From assembly GCF_000196015.1 (NCBI RefSeq), contig NC_007974.2, positions 744,001-808,000 on the forward strand: DNA of 64,000 bases, written 5' to 3'. Position 1 is the first letter of the stretch. Every line of letters begins with the position of its first letter. The notes below the pieces were generated by a model that worked only from the letters and a program-made list of their open reading frames with translations, made no database searches and was not told the origin of the DNA. A program made the translations under genes and the position numbers. Below are positions 10,068 to 18,838 of the stretch, piece after piece. The DNA is from Cupriavidus metallidurans CH34. Its GTDB lineage: Bacteria > Pseudomonadota > Gammaproteobacteria > Burkholderiales > Burkholderiaceae.

Positions 10068-10094
10068 GGCCTGAATGGCCTGAATGGCCTGAGT
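10068..10094. repeat. Three 9-bp direct repeats after hpnM
   Basis: GGCCTGAAT occurs twice in tandem followed by GGCCTGAGT, starting 10 bp after the hpnM stop and ending just before the terminator hairpin. They are non-coding and have no evident function. Confidence 0.8.
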
Positions 10095-10102
10095 GGTCCG
10101 GA

Positions 10103-10141
10103 AAAGCAATCGGGGTCGGCAATGCCGACCCCGATTGCTTT
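10103..10141. terminator. Bidirectional terminator between hpnM and hpnH
   Basis: A perfect 18-bp inverted repeat, AAAGCAATCGGGGTCGGC and its complement, surrounds a 3-base loop (AAT). The arms begin with AAA and end with TTT, so the hairpin can stop transcription from either side. It lies 45 bp past hpnM and 19 bp past the hpnH stop. Confidence 0.92.
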
Positions 10142-10160
10142 CACGTCACCAGAACCAGGC

Positions 10161-11327
10161 TTAGTGCACCTGAGCGGCCTGCACGGCCTCGGCGCGGCTA
10201 CCCTGCGCCTTCTTCAGGTTGCCGATCTCGGCCAGCTTGATTTCCACGTGGCGCGAGAAGACGTATTCGGCGGGACGCTGCTTGTCCAGCGGGATGTCCG
10301 GGGCCATCGGGCCATCGGTCTTCACGCCGCGCAGGCTCACGCCCAGCGCCTTGATCGGGTGCGCGAACGTATCGGCCACAGCCGTGGCTTCGAAGCCGCT
10401 GTGGACCATGCAGTTGGCGCACTTCTCGTAGTTGCCGACACCGTAGGCGTCCCAGTTGGTGTCTTCCATCAGTTCCTTGAAGGTCTTCACATAGCCTTCG
10501 CCGACCAGGTAGCACGGACGCTGCCAGCCGAACACGGTACGCGCCGGGTTGCCCCACGGCGTGCACTTGTAGGTCTGGTTGCCGGCCAGGAAGTCCAGGA
10601 ACATCGTCGACTGGCTGAACGCCCAGTTCTTGCCGGCGTTGCCGCGCGACAGGATGTCGCGGAACAGTTGCTTGGTCTTGCCGCGGTGCAGGAAGTGCTG
10701 CTGGTCCGGGGCGCGCTCGTAGGCGTAGCCCGGCGAGACCGTGATGCCGTCCACGCCCATCGCCTTGACCGAGTCGAAGAACTTGGCCACGCGGTCAGGC
10801 TTGGCATCGTTGAACAGCGTGCAGTTGATGTTCACGCGGAAGCCACGCTCCTTGGCCATGCGGATCGCTTCCACACAGCGGTCGTACACGCCTTCCTGGT
10901 TCACCGAATGGTCGTGCATTTCGCGGTCGCCATCCAGGTGGATCGACCACACGAAGTACGGGCTCGGCTCGTACTGGTCGATCTTCTTTTCCATCAGCAG
11001 CGCGTTCGTGCACAGGTAGACGAAACGCTTGCGGGCGATGATGCCGCGCACGATTTCGGGCATGTCCTTGTGCAGCAGCGGCTCGCCACCGGCGATCGAG
11101 ACCACCGGGGCGCCGCACTCGTCCACGGCCTCCAGGCATTCCTGCACCGACAGGCGCTGGTTCAGGATGGGGTCCGGATAGTCGATCTTGCCGCAGCCCG
11201 AGCAGGCGAGGTTGCAGCGGAACAGGGGCTCGAGCATCAGGGCGAGCGGGTAGCGCTTCTGCCCGGAAAGATGCTTGCGTGCGATGTAGGCGCCTACGCG
11301 GGCGACCTGCAGAAAGGGAATGGCCAA
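10161..11327 (-). CDS. hpnH: HpnH, radical SAM adenosylhopane synthase
   Basis: The protein has 388 residues. The TTG at 11327 is chosen as start because AGGAAG lies 7 bases upstream and the product then begins MAIPFLQVARVGAYI, the usual N-terminus of HpnH; a longer frame runs into the end of ispH. The radical SAM cluster motif is CX3CX2C (C38, C42, C45 in CNLACSGC). SIAGGEPLLH and the conserved CANCMVHSGFE tail are present. HpnH joins an adenosyl group to diploptene, the first step of the C35 hopanoid side chain. It lies 28 bp downstream of an ispH gene in one operon. Identification is very firm. Confidence 0.96.
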   Translation of the reverse strand: MAIPFLQVARVGAYIARKHLSGQKRYPLALMLEPLFRCNLACSGCGKIDYPDPILNQRLSVQECLEAVDECGAPVVSIAGGEPLLHKDMPEIVRGIIARKRFVYLCTNALLMEKKIDQYEPSPYFVWSIHLDGDREMHDHSVNQEGVYDRCVEAIRMAKERGFRVNINCTLFNDAKPDRVAKFFDSVKAMGVDGITVSPGYAYERAPDQQHFLHRGKTKQLFRDILSRGNAGKNWAFSQSTMFLDFLAGNQTYKCTPWGNPARTVFGWQRPCYLVGEGYVKTFKELMEDTNWDAYGVGNYEKCANCMVHSGFEATAVADTFAHPIKALGVSLRGVKTDGPMAPDIPLDKQRPAEYVFSRHVEIKLAEIGNLKKAQGSRAEAVQAAQVH

Positions 11328-11355
11328 GGGGGTGCTTCCTGTTAGGTTCGTTGCT

Positions 11356-12354
11356 TCAGCCTGCCGCCGTCTGGTCGGCAAGGCGTGCGTCGCTGGGTTC
11401 AGTGGTACTACTGGCCGCCGGGGCCTGCTTCACATTGTCCAGCTCGGCCGGCAGGCGGAATTCGGCATGTTCCTCGATCCCTTCCATGGTCGAAACTTCG
11501 ACCGGACCAAGGCGGCGCAAGGCCGCAATGACGTCTTCCACCATTTCTTCGGGTGCCGAGGCACCCGCGGTAATGCCGACGACGGCGGCGTCGCGGACCC
11601 ACGTGGGGTCCAGCTCGCTGCCATCGGCGATCAGGTAACTCGGTACGCCGCTCTCGGTGCCGATTTCGCGCAGGCGATTCGAGTTGGAACTGTTGGTGGC
11701 GCCAATCACGAGGATGACGTCCACGCGGGTGGACAACTCGCGCACCGCGCTCTGCCGGTTCTGAGTGGCGTAGCAGATATCGCGTGTACTCGGGCCAACC
11801 AGATTGGTAAACCGCGCGCCGAGCGCCGCAATGATATTACGGGTGTCGTCCACGGACAACGTGGTCTGTGTGATGTAAGCGACCGGTGCGTCATTCGGCA
11901 GGTCCAGGGTGGCGACATCGGCCTCGTTCTGGACCAGGATGACCTTGCCCGGAATCTGCCCCATCGTGCCTTCCACCTCGGGGTGGCCGGCATGGCCGAT
12001 CAGGACGACGTGGCGGCCCGCTGCCGCGTACTGGCGTCCCTGATTGTGAACCTTGATGACGAGCGGGCAGGTCGCGTCGATCGCGTGCAGTTCGCGGCGG
12101 GCGGCCTCGCTGACCACGTCCCGCGACACGCCATGCGCGCTGAAGATCGTCACTGCATTGCCAGGCACCTCGTCGAGTTCCTCGACAAAGCGCGCGCCTT
12201 TCTGGCGCAGGCTTTCCACCACATGCTTGTTGTGTACGATTTCGTGTCGCACATAGACGGGGGCGCCATGCTTGACGAGGGCTCGATCGACGATTTCGAT
12301 CGCGCGGACGACACCTGCGCAAAATCCGCGAGGTTGAGCAAGTATCACCTGCAT
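11356..12354 (-). CDS. ispH: IspH, HMBPP reductase (cluster-linked copy)
   Basis: The protein has 332 residues, slightly longer than the typical 310-320. It has the three [4Fe-4S] cysteines of IspH (C12 in RGFCAG, C96 in DATCPLV, C194 in DICYATQ), the histidines H41 and H74, and the EVEGTMGQ segment with E126. IspH makes IPP and DMAPP in the last step of the non-mevalonate pathway. Its place immediately upstream of hpnH suggests a copy dedicated to supplying hopanoid precursors; whether a second ispH exists elsewhere cannot be seen here. The C-terminal 25 residues are a variable Ala/Ser/Thr-rich tail. Confidence 0.94.
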   Translation of the reverse strand: MQVILAQPRGFCAGVVRAIEIVDRALVKHGAPVYVRHEIVHNKHVVESLRQKGARFVEELDEVPGNAVTIFSAHGVSRDVVSEAARRELHAIDATCPLVIKVHNQGRQYAAAGRHVVLIGHAGHPEVEGTMGQIPGKVILVQNEADVATLDLPNDAPVAYITQTTLSVDDTRNIIAALGARFTNLVGPSTRDICYATQNRQSAVRELSTRVDVILVIGATNSSNSNRLREIGTESGVPSYLIADGSELDPTWVRDAAVVGITAGASAPEEMVEDVIAALRRLGPVEVSTMEGIEEHAEFRLPAELDNVKQAPAASSTTEPSDARLADQTAAG

Positions 12355-12508
12355 CGAAATGGCCCCCCGACCCTCTTGTGAAGATTAGAAGACATTTATA
12401 TTTTGGTATTCCCGGGATCACATTTCCGGACTACGGTGGTTACTATATACCGGTGTCAGTTTTCGTGTCGCCGCGTGGGAATTTGCCAACAGGGCGTTTC
12501 CGGCGAGA

Positions 12509-13585
12509 ATGCTGCACCGCAATCCGGCTGTGGGTGGGCTTCTGCGGGGCAGAAGAGCCTGCCGCGCCGGCAGCATTGTCAGGGGATTTGAAATTAACAA
12601 TTGCATTCTTGTTACAGGTGCGTCGGGATTCCTGGGCTCCTCTGTGATGCGACAGGCACTCGACCGTGGCTTCCAGGTGCGCGTGCTTGTGCGCTCGACC
12701 AGCCCGCGCGCCAATCTGGCCGGCTTGCCCGTGGAGATTGTCGAAGGTGACATGCGCGATGCCGCGTCGATGACCCGCGCCATGGCCGGCGTGCGCTACC
12801 TGTTCCATGTGGCAGCCGATTACCGGCTCTGGGCGCCTGATCCGGAAGAAATCGTGCGTTCGAACGTCGAGGGCACGGTCACGGTCATGAACGCCGCGCG
12901 CGCAGCTGGCGTGGAGCGTGTCATCTATACGAGCAGCGTGGCCACCCTGCGTGTGGCGGGCGCCACGGCGCCGGTCGACGAGACGGCGGCAATGGCCGGC
13001 CATGAGGCGATTGGCGCCTACAAGCGCAGCAAGGTGCTGGCCGAGCGCGAGGTGGAGCGTCTGGTGGCGGAAGGCCTGCCGGCGGTCATCGTGAATCCCT
13101 CCACGCCGATTGGCCCGCGCGACGTGCGTCCGACTCCGACCGGCCGGATCATTGTCGAGGCGGCCACCGGCAAGATCCCGGCCTTCGTCGATACCGGCCT
13201 GAATCTGGTCCACGTGGACGACGTGGCGAACGGTCATTTCCTGGCACTGGACAAAGGGCGCATCGGTGAGCGCTATATCCTGGGCGGCCAGGATGTGCTG
13301 CTGCGGCAGATGCTGGCTGACATCGCGGACATGGCCGGCCGCAAGGCGCCAACCATCGAGTTGCCGCGCTGGCCGCTCTATCCGGTCGCCCGCGTGGCCG
13401 AGACCATCGCGCGCTTCACCGGCAAGGAGCCGTTCGTGACCGTGGACGGGCTGAAGATGTCGCAATATCGGATGTTCTTCACTTCCGCCAAGGCCCAGCG
13501 TGAGCTTGGATACGCGCCGCGCCCCTATCAGGAAGGGCTGCGCGACGCGCTCACGTGGTTCCGGGAAGCCGGCTATCTGAAGTAG
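12509..13585 (+). CDS. hpnA: HpnA, hopanoid-associated NAD-dependent epimerase/dehydratase
   Basis: The protein has 358 residues from ATG 12509 (GTG 12530 is another option). About 30 residues before the Rossmann motif are unusual for the family, and no ATG, GTG or TTG lies closer to it. The extended-SDR signature is clear: TGASGFLGSS at 36-45, EGDMRD, the FHVAADYRLW segment typical of HpnA, YTSSVATL, and the catalytic YKRSK pair. HpnA is a sugar-nucleotide or hopanoid side-chain modifying reductase whose exact reaction is unsettled. It is divergent from ispH (154-bp shared promoter region) and convergent with hpnB. Confidence 0.9.
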   Translation: MLHRNPAVGGLLRGRRACRAGSIVRGFEINNCILVTGASGFLGSSVMRQALDRGFQVRVLVRSTSPRANLAGLPVEIVEGDMRDAASMTRAMAGVRYLFHVAADYRLWAPDPEEIVRSNVEGTVTVMNAARAAGVERVIYTSSVATLRVAGATAPVDETAAMAGHEAIGAYKRSKVLAEREVERLVAEGLPAVIVNPSTPIGPRDVRPTPTGRIIVEAATGKIPAFVDTGLNLVHVDDVANGHFLALDKGRIGERYILGGQDVLLRQMLADIADMAGRKAPTIELPRWPLYPVARVAETIARFTGKEPFVTVDGLKMSQYRMFFTSAKAQRELGYAPRPYQEGLRDALTWFREAGYLK

Positions 13586-13596
13586 CCGATCGGCAC

Positions 13597-13613
13597 GGCG
13601 GGGTGGCCCCGCC
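13597..13613. terminator. GC hairpin between hpnA and hpnB
   Basis: GGCGGGG-TGG-CCCCGCC forms a perfect 7-bp stem in the 37-bp gap between the convergent hpnA and hpnB stops. No T-tract follows on either strand, so it is a weak terminator candidate. Confidence 0.45.
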
Positions 13614-13622
13614 ATCCGGACG

Positions 13623-14765
13623 TTACGACCGTACGGGCGCCTGCGAGCGCCCTTTCCATTGGCCGCCACGACGCAGGTAATAGCGCCGCGCAGAATCCAG
13701 CGTGGCGCCCAGGTAGAACAGGGCGGTCAGTGGCAGCAGCGGTGCCATCCATACGGGTTGGCGATATTCGCGCAGCATCGGCCGGTAGCTGATGGCCATC
13801 AGGAGCCAGGCCAGCCAGGCTGGCCAGGTTCCCGCGCCGCCAGCCAGCGCCAGGACCGGCGGGGCCAGATAGGTCAGGATCATCCCCAGCGTGGCCCCGA
13901 TCAGCATCCACGGCGAGTAGTGCAACTGCGTGTAGGCACTGCGGGCGATCATGTTCCAGAGGCTCTGCCAGTCGTCGTAGGGGCGGAGCGAAATGCTGTC
14001 ATCCGCCAGATCGAGCCGGATCGACCCACCTGCCTTGATCTTCGCCGCAAGGCTGCAATCGTCGATCAACTCGCCGCGAATGGCTTCGAACCCGCCGATA
14101 CAGGCCAGCGCCGAGCGCCGTGCCAGCATGCAGCCGCCCGCCGCGCCGGCCACGCGGCTGCGCGGGTTTGCAATGCTCGCGAACGGGTAGAGTTTGGCGA
14201 AATAGAAGACAAATGCCGGCACGATCATGCGTTCCCACGCGGAATCGCAGCGCAGGCGCACCATCAGCGAGACCAGATCACGCTGCTCGTCCTCGGCGCG
14301 GGCCACCAGTTCGGCCAGCGCATTCGGACCGTGCCAGATGTCGGCATCGGTCAGCCAGACGTACCTGGCCTCTGGCGCGGCCTTGTCGGCGGCGGCCAGA
14401 CCTTCGGATTGCGCCCAGACCTTGCCACTCCAGCCGGCGGGCAGGTCGCGTGCCCCGATCACGGTCAGCGCGTCGCCCTTGCCGATGGACAGGGCCGCGG
14501 CGCGCGCGATGTCCGCCGTGCCATCGGTACTGTGATCGTCCACCACCACCAGATGGAGCCGGCCGGCGTAGCGCTGGCTCAGCACACCGGTGACGGCGCG
14601 GCCAATCACATCCGCTTCATTGCGGGCCGGGATCACGGTGACCACGGTGGGCCATTCGGCCGGGGCGGGAGAGGGCGCGGGCTTGCGCACGCGCCAGAAA
14701 CCGGCGCGGGCGAAGACCAGCACGCACCAGACCACAAGGGTCAGCAGGGACAATCCAAACAGCAT
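13623..14765 (-). CDS. hpnB: HpnB, hopanoid-associated family 2 glycosyltransferase
   Basis: The protein has 380 residues. An N-terminal helix (1-19) anchors a GT-A domain with VIPARNEADVIGRAV, VVDDHSTDGTADIA and the DxD motif WLTDADIWH. Later come the GGFEAIRGELIDDCSLA acceptor segment and three C-terminal helices (about 285-365). This layout matches HpnB, a membrane glycosyltransferase in hopanoid clusters that is thought to act on the extended side chain. The ferritin-like gene upstream ends 6 bp before its start, so the two are co-transcribed. It converges with hpnA. Confidence 0.92.
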   Translation of the reverse strand: MLFGLSLLTLVVWCVLVFARAGFWRVRKPAPSPAPAEWPTVVTVIPARNEADVIGRAVTGVLSQRYAGRLHLVVVDDHSTDGTADIARAAALSIGKGDALTVIGARDLPAGWSGKVWAQSEGLAAADKAAPEARYVWLTDADIWHGPNALAELVARAEDEQRDLVSLMVRLRCDSAWERMIVPAFVFYFAKLYPFASIANPRSRVAGAAGGCMLARRSALACIGGFEAIRGELIDDCSLAAKIKAGGSIRLDLADDSISLRPYDDWQSLWNMIARSAYTQLHYSPWMLIGATLGMILTYLAPPVLALAGGAGTWPAWLAWLLMAISYRPMLREYRQPVWMAPLLPLTALFYLGATLDSARRYYLRRGGQWKGRSQAPVRS

Positions 14766-14771
14766 GGCGAA

Positions 14772-15788
14772 TTATTTTACGAAGCGTCGTGCGAAGCGCG
14801 CCAGCTTGGGCACCGTGGTCGGACGCAGAAGCCGCGCATCATACCCCGCCATGCGCCGATCGTTCTCCACTAGGCAGAGATCGATCATCGAGCCGGGCGT
14901 GAGCGAGTCGGCCAATGTTTCGGCGGCGTTCATTGGGAAGTTGGCGTCCTGGGCGCCGCCATGCTCGTCGACTTCGATCTGGCGAGCCAGGCCGATCCGC
15001 TCCCGAATCAGGAACAGCCAGACGCGGAACACCTTGAAGGCGAACGCGGGGCGGCGCCACCAGGGCAGGCTGGCGCGATACCAGGCCACCCAGTTGACGA
15101 AAAACAGGATGTGGCGGCCTTCTTCCTGAATCACCGGCTCGAAAGTCTCGACGAGTTCGGCCGGGAAGTAGCCCGAATCCTTGGCGGCCGCGAACAGGCC
15201 GAACGCGGCAAAGCTGTCGATGCACTCGCTGTAGCCGGTAACCAGCCAGCCCCATTCGATGTCGGACGGCGGCAGATATTCGGGCTCGGGTTCCAGCTGG
15301 ATGCCGTAGGCCTCGACGAGCTTGGCCAGCACCACCTTGTGCCGCGCCTCCTCGTCGCCATCCATTTCCAGCGCGCTGCGCAACAGCGGGTCGCGCTGAA
15401 GCCGGGCAAAGCTGTGCACGCGGATCGACGCGCGGCCTTCAGTCTGCACGGCGATGTCCCAGATCGGCAGCGAGGTCACGCGCTCGAGCGCTTCCGGCGA
15501 GAGCTTCGGCCAGTCGATGACGGCGGGTTTGTAGGGGTTGTGGGTCTGCAGAAGCATGTTGCAGAACATGCGCAGATGCTCGGGGGACCCGGCACGCACC
15601 GGACCCTCTACCGGGTCGGTCCAGTTGCGCATCGCGTAATCGGCCTGGTCGATGGCCGCTCGGGCAACGGTGGCAGCCACTTCGGCGGCACGCGCCGCCG
15701 GGCTCGGTGTGGTGCTGGCCGACTGTGATCCGGTTTCGGGGACCAACGGGTCGACGGTCATGCCATCCGCTTCGAAATTTCTCTTCAT
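14772..15788 (-). CDS. Ferritin-like di-iron protein co-transcribed with hpnB
   Basis: The protein has 338 residues and is almost entirely helical. It carries a complete ferritin-like ligand set: E117 (QTEGRA), E147xxH150 (EEARH), E188 (YSECID) and E223xxH226 (EEGRH). This is the spacing of a carboxylate-bridged di-iron centre in a four-helix bundle. The first 45 residues are Ala/Ser/Thr-rich and probably disordered. It ends 6 bp before hpnB, so it is the first gene of that operon. An oxidative or desaturating role on a lipid or hopanoid is possible but unproven; the family also contains proteins of unknown function. The fold call is confident, the function is not. Confidence 0.82.
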   Translation of the reverse strand: MKRNFEADGMTVDPLVPETGSQSASTTPSPAARAAEVAATVARAAIDQADYAMRNWTDPVEGPVRAGSPEHLRMFCNMLLQTHNPYKPAVIDWPKLSPEALERVTSLPIWDIAVQTEGRASIRVHSFARLQRDPLLRSALEMDGDEEARHKVVLAKLVEAYGIQLEPEPEYLPPSDIEWGWLVTGYSECIDSFAAFGLFAAAKDSGYFPAELVETFEPVIQEEGRHILFFVNWVAWYRASLPWWRRPAFAFKVFRVWLFLIRERIGLARQIEVDEHGGAQDANFPMNAAETLADSLTPGSMIDLCLVENDRRMAGYDARLLRPTTVPKLARFARRFVK

Positions 15789-15920
15789 CGGCGCTCCGGG
15801 CAGGGGATTGCGGAGCCATTGTATCCAGCCGGAGCGATCAGCGCAGGATTGTGTCGTTCAAGGCAGTCGAAATCGATCCGGCGGGCCATAGCCCGCCGGA
15901 TCGTGATCGCCAATCGACCG

Positions 15921-16196
15921 CTAACGCGCGCGGTGTTCGTGCGCGGGCGGGTTCGGGCGAGGGCGCCAGTCCCGTGCGATGTCGGGGAAGACGTCGCACT
16001 CGCCACGCACGATGGCCTCGATCGTCGTGCAGACGCATTCGGTCCCCCGCGGGCCTACGCAGACGAGGCTGTGCGGATGCTCCGAATGGGGCGGGATGGC
16101 GTACACGTGCATGCCCTCGCGGTAGAGGGGATGCCGGGTGAGCCGCTCGTTCAGGATCTCGACGAAGCGGCGGGGGCTTACGGTGGGCTTGTCCAT
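15921..16196 (-). CDS. Small hypothetical protein (91 aa)
   Basis: It begins MDKPTVSPRRFVEILNERL and has a compact predicted alpha/beta body with several histidines and two cysteines (EC and CTT), then a charged Arg/Pro tail. No family is recognised. It is one of two small unrelated genes on the minus strand behind the hopanoid cluster, with 124 bp to the ferritin-like gene start. Codon use resembles neighbouring genes, which supports it being real. Confidence 0.6.
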   Translation of the reverse strand: MDKPTVSPRRFVEILNERLTRHPLYREGMHVYAIPPHSEHPHSLVCVGPRGTECVCTTIEAIVRGECDVFPDIARDWRPRPNPPAHEHRAR

Positions 16197-16258
16197 CGCT
16201 AGTTCGTCCTTTGAAGGAAACCCCGGCCCAGGCCGGGAGCGTTTGCCGGCGCGCGGGC

Positions 16259-16522
16259 TTAGTGGAGCGTTTGCGAGTCAGTGACTTCGCCCGCCGCGCG
16301 CGGCGTGTCCAACATGCTGTTGCCGGCAGCCCAGCAGGCCGCTTCCGCTTCGGCGTGCGAGGGGTAGTCGGCCGCTGCTTCGATCATGCTGTCGCACTCA
16401 GCGCCGCCGCACTTCTCTTCCACCACGATTCGCCACGTATAGCGTCCGGGAGGGTCTTCAAGCACATGCATGACCAGCGTGCGGCGGTGGTCGGTCAGGG
16501 TCATGGGATGGGTGGTGGGCAT
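16259..16522 (-). CDS. Small hypothetical protein (87 aa)
   Basis: The ATG at 16522 has a GGGAG ribosome site 7-8 bases upstream and gives MPTTHPMTLTDHRRTLV; an upstream in-frame ATG lacks such a site. The middle reads YTWRIVVEEKCGGAECDSMIEAA with three cysteines, followed by a helix (YPSHAEAEAACWAAGNSML). It could be a small soluble alpha/beta protein. Function is unknown. It ends 62 bp upstream of the 91-aa gene, on the same strand. Confidence 0.65.
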   Translation of the reverse strand: MPTTHPMTLTDHRRTLVMHVLEDPPGRYTWRIVVEEKCGGAECDSMIEAAADYPSHAEAEAACWAAGNSMLDTPRAAGEVTDSQTLH

Positions 16523-16721
16523 GGCAATTCTCCCTTGCCGACGGGCCATGACAGGAACGACAACCCGGCGGACTTTCAACATAGTCAGCGTCGCGGGGCA
16601 TTGCCACCCCGAAATGATGCGGTGCGGCGTCGGCGGCCTTTCCTCGTATCTCCGGGCCTGCTATCTTGTCTGGCTTCGGTCTTGCGGGTCGACTATCCGG
16701 CCCACCCGAACCCAATCCGAC

Positions 16722-17840
16722 ATGCCAGTCTCGCCGCCGACCCTTACCGCCCGGATCTCCGCGCTGCTCGCCCATTTCGATACGGCCGTCCTGCCGCCCT
16801 GGACCGGCGCGGGATGGAATCCGGCGATGCAACTGGCGCATGAGGCACTGGACGGCGCCACCGGCCAGCCGTTGCCGGACAAACGCTATCGGGCGATGGC
16901 GTGCGCGCGCCAGCTCTATGTCTTTGCGACGGCCGGCAACCTGACGCATGCCGATACCCTGTTTGCAGCGCTGCAACGTCACTTCGGCGATGGGGCAGGC
17001 GGCTGGATCTACAGCGTCGACGCCGACGGCCAGCTGCTCGATTCGACGCGCGATCTCTACACCCACGCCTTCGTGGTCTTCGCCTGCGCGCATTACCACC
17101 GCGCTGGCGGCAGCGCGGTGGCGCTGGACCTGCTGCGTCGCACGGTCGATGTCATCGAGAGCCGCTTTGCCGATGGCAGCGGGCTGTATCACGCGGCCCT
17201 GGCCGAGGATTTCACGTCCAATGGCAGCGGCGTGCTGCAGAACCCGGTCATGCACCTGACCGAAGCCTATCTGGCGGCGCTGGAAGCCACTGGCGACACA
17301 TGGTTCGCCAATCGGCTCCGTGACCTGGCCGATGCGGTGCACGCACGCTTTGTCGATGCCGCCGATGGATGCGTGGCCGAACTGCCACAAGGCAGCGCCG
17401 GCAATCGGATCGAGCCGGGACATCAATTCGAGTGGTATTCGCTGGTCATGACGGCCCCGGCATTGTTCGCCGATGTGGCACTGTCATCGGCATTGCGCCG
17501 GGCGTTCGATTTCGCGCGCCGCCACGGCGTGGCGGACGACACGCTGGGTGTCTGCGCGGCGCTGGATGGGGCGGGGGGCGTACTGGATGCCACCGAGCGC
17601 ATCTGGGCACAGACCGAATTCGCCCGGGCGCTGGCGGTCAAGGGATCGGTCGATCATGATGGCGAAGCGCTGGATACGCTCGCGGTCTGGACTGACCGCT
17701 TCCGAACGCGCTTTCTCCATGCCGGTGGCTGGCACGAATGCCTGGCGCCCGATGGTATGGTCGTGCGAGCGGAGATGCCTTCCACCACGCCTTATCACCT
17801 GCTGACCGCCTATCAGGCGCTGGGCGCGTTGCCAGCCTAA
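16722..17840 (+). CDS. AGE-family sugar epimerase/isomerase
   Basis: The protein has 372 residues and the repeated helix pairs of an (alpha/alpha)6 barrel. Motifs of the N-acylglucosamine 2-epimerase / mannose isomerase family are visible: RAMACARQLYVFA, LYTHAFVVFACAHY, NPVMHLTEAYLAAL, EPGHQFEWYSLV and RIWAQTEFARAL. The conserved barrel histidines, including H in PGHQFEW, are present. The substrate is likely a free hexose (mannose/fructose type), but this cannot be fixed from sequence. It stands alone, with its 3' end facing the LysR gene 7 bp away. Confidence 0.85.
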   Translation: MPVSPPTLTARISALLAHFDTAVLPPWTGAGWNPAMQLAHEALDGATGQPLPDKRYRAMACARQLYVFATAGNLTHADTLFAALQRHFGDGAGGWIYSVDADGQLLDSTRDLYTHAFVVFACAHYHRAGGSAVALDLLRRTVDVIESRFADGSGLYHAALAEDFTSNGSGVLQNPVMHLTEAYLAALEATGDTWFANRLRDLADAVHARFVDAADGCVAELPQGSAGNRIEPGHQFEWYSLVMTAPALFADVALSSALRRAFDFARRHGVADDTLGVCAALDGAGGVLDATERIWAQTEFARALAVKGSVDHDGEALDTLAVWTDRFRTRFLHAGGWHECLAPDGMVVRAEMPSTTPYHLLTAYQALGALPA

Positions 17841-17847
17841 GCAGGCA

Positions 17848-18705
17848 TCAATCGACCCGCGCGGCGCGCAGGTCGCTCTTGCGAATCAGTTGCAGCAGCG
17901 TGTCGGCCGGCTCGGTGAGCCGGCGTGCGGCCAGCGTGATGAACTCCACGTCCGGCAGTGCTGGCAGGGCATCGAAATTGACCGGTGGCACCAGACCGCC
18001 GCCGGTCAGATTCTCGGCCCGTACGGTAATGCCGAGCCCGCCGCGCGCCGCTGCGATGCATCCGGAATGACTACTGCTGGTGCACACGACGCGCCAGCGC
18101 CAGCCGTTCTTGGCCAGCGTGTCCAGCACCACGGAGCGCGTCACGCTCGGTTCGTTCACGAGGATCAGCGGTAGAGGCTGACGCACATCCACAACCGTAC
18201 CGGGCCGCGCCAGCCATTCAAGCCGGCCACGGAAAAGGGGCACGCCGCGCCGCTCGCCTTCGCGCCGCTTGCCGACGATGAGGTCCAGCGTGCCCGCTTC
18301 CATCCACTCGTACAGCTTGCTGGTCATGCCGATGGTGATCTCGAGCTCCACGTCCGGATGCGTGGCGCGGAATGCAGCCAGCACATTCGGCAGGGGACCC
18401 TGCGCCAAGTCTTCGGAGGTGCCAAGGCGCACGCGCCCCTGCAGGCGCGGTCCGCTGAACTGGGATTCGGCACGGGCCAGGGATTCGAGAATCAGCCGGG
18501 CATGAACGAGCAGGGCTTCGCCATCGGGTGTCAGCGCCAGCGAGTGGGTATCGCGCACAAACAGCCGTCGGCTCACGCTGCCTTCGAGCCGGCGGATATG
18601 GTCGCTGACCGACGATTGCGACAGGCCAAGCTGACGCCCCGCGTCGGTAAAGCTGCGCGCGGTGGCCACCGTTGCGAAAGTCTGGATCCAAACGGGATTG
18701 AGCAT
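17848..18705 (-). CDS. LysR-family transcriptional regulator
   Basis: This is a 285-residue protein from ATG 18705; a start at 18744 adds 13 residues. The N-terminal helix-turn-helix reads FTDAGRQLGLSQSSVSDHIRRLE, followed by the usual periplasmic-binding-like effector domain with GTSEDLAQGPLP and GGLGITV. It is divergent from the MdtD-like exporter gene across a 133-bp intergenic region, so it most likely controls that gene. Confidence 0.9.
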   Translation of the reverse strand: MLNPVWIQTFATVATARSFTDAGRQLGLSQSSVSDHIRRLEGSVSRRLFVRDTHSLALTPDGEALLVHARLILESLARAESQFSGPRLQGRVRLGTSEDLAQGPLPNVLAAFRATHPDVELEITIGMTSKLYEWMEAGTLDLIVGKRREGERRGVPLFRGRLEWLARPGTVVDVRQPLPLILVNEPSVTRSVVLDTLAKNGWRWRVVCTSSSHSGCIAAARGGLGITVRAENLTGGGLVPPVNFDALPALPDVEFITLAARRLTEPADTLLQLIRKSDLRAARVD

Positions 18706-18838
18706 CGCCGCATTGTCATCGGTAAATCCGATCGCAGTCAACAAAGCCAGAGGGGTTCCCGATGGGGTGTCCGCTAGGTACCATGCTCGAACGTCTCCGG
18801 GATTACCCGGACTGACGCCGCCCCATCAAGAATTGCCT

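Noticed and set aside
10065..11345. 426-codon plus-strand frame over hpnH
   Set aside because: It is antisense to a firmly identified gene and begins within the terminator region.
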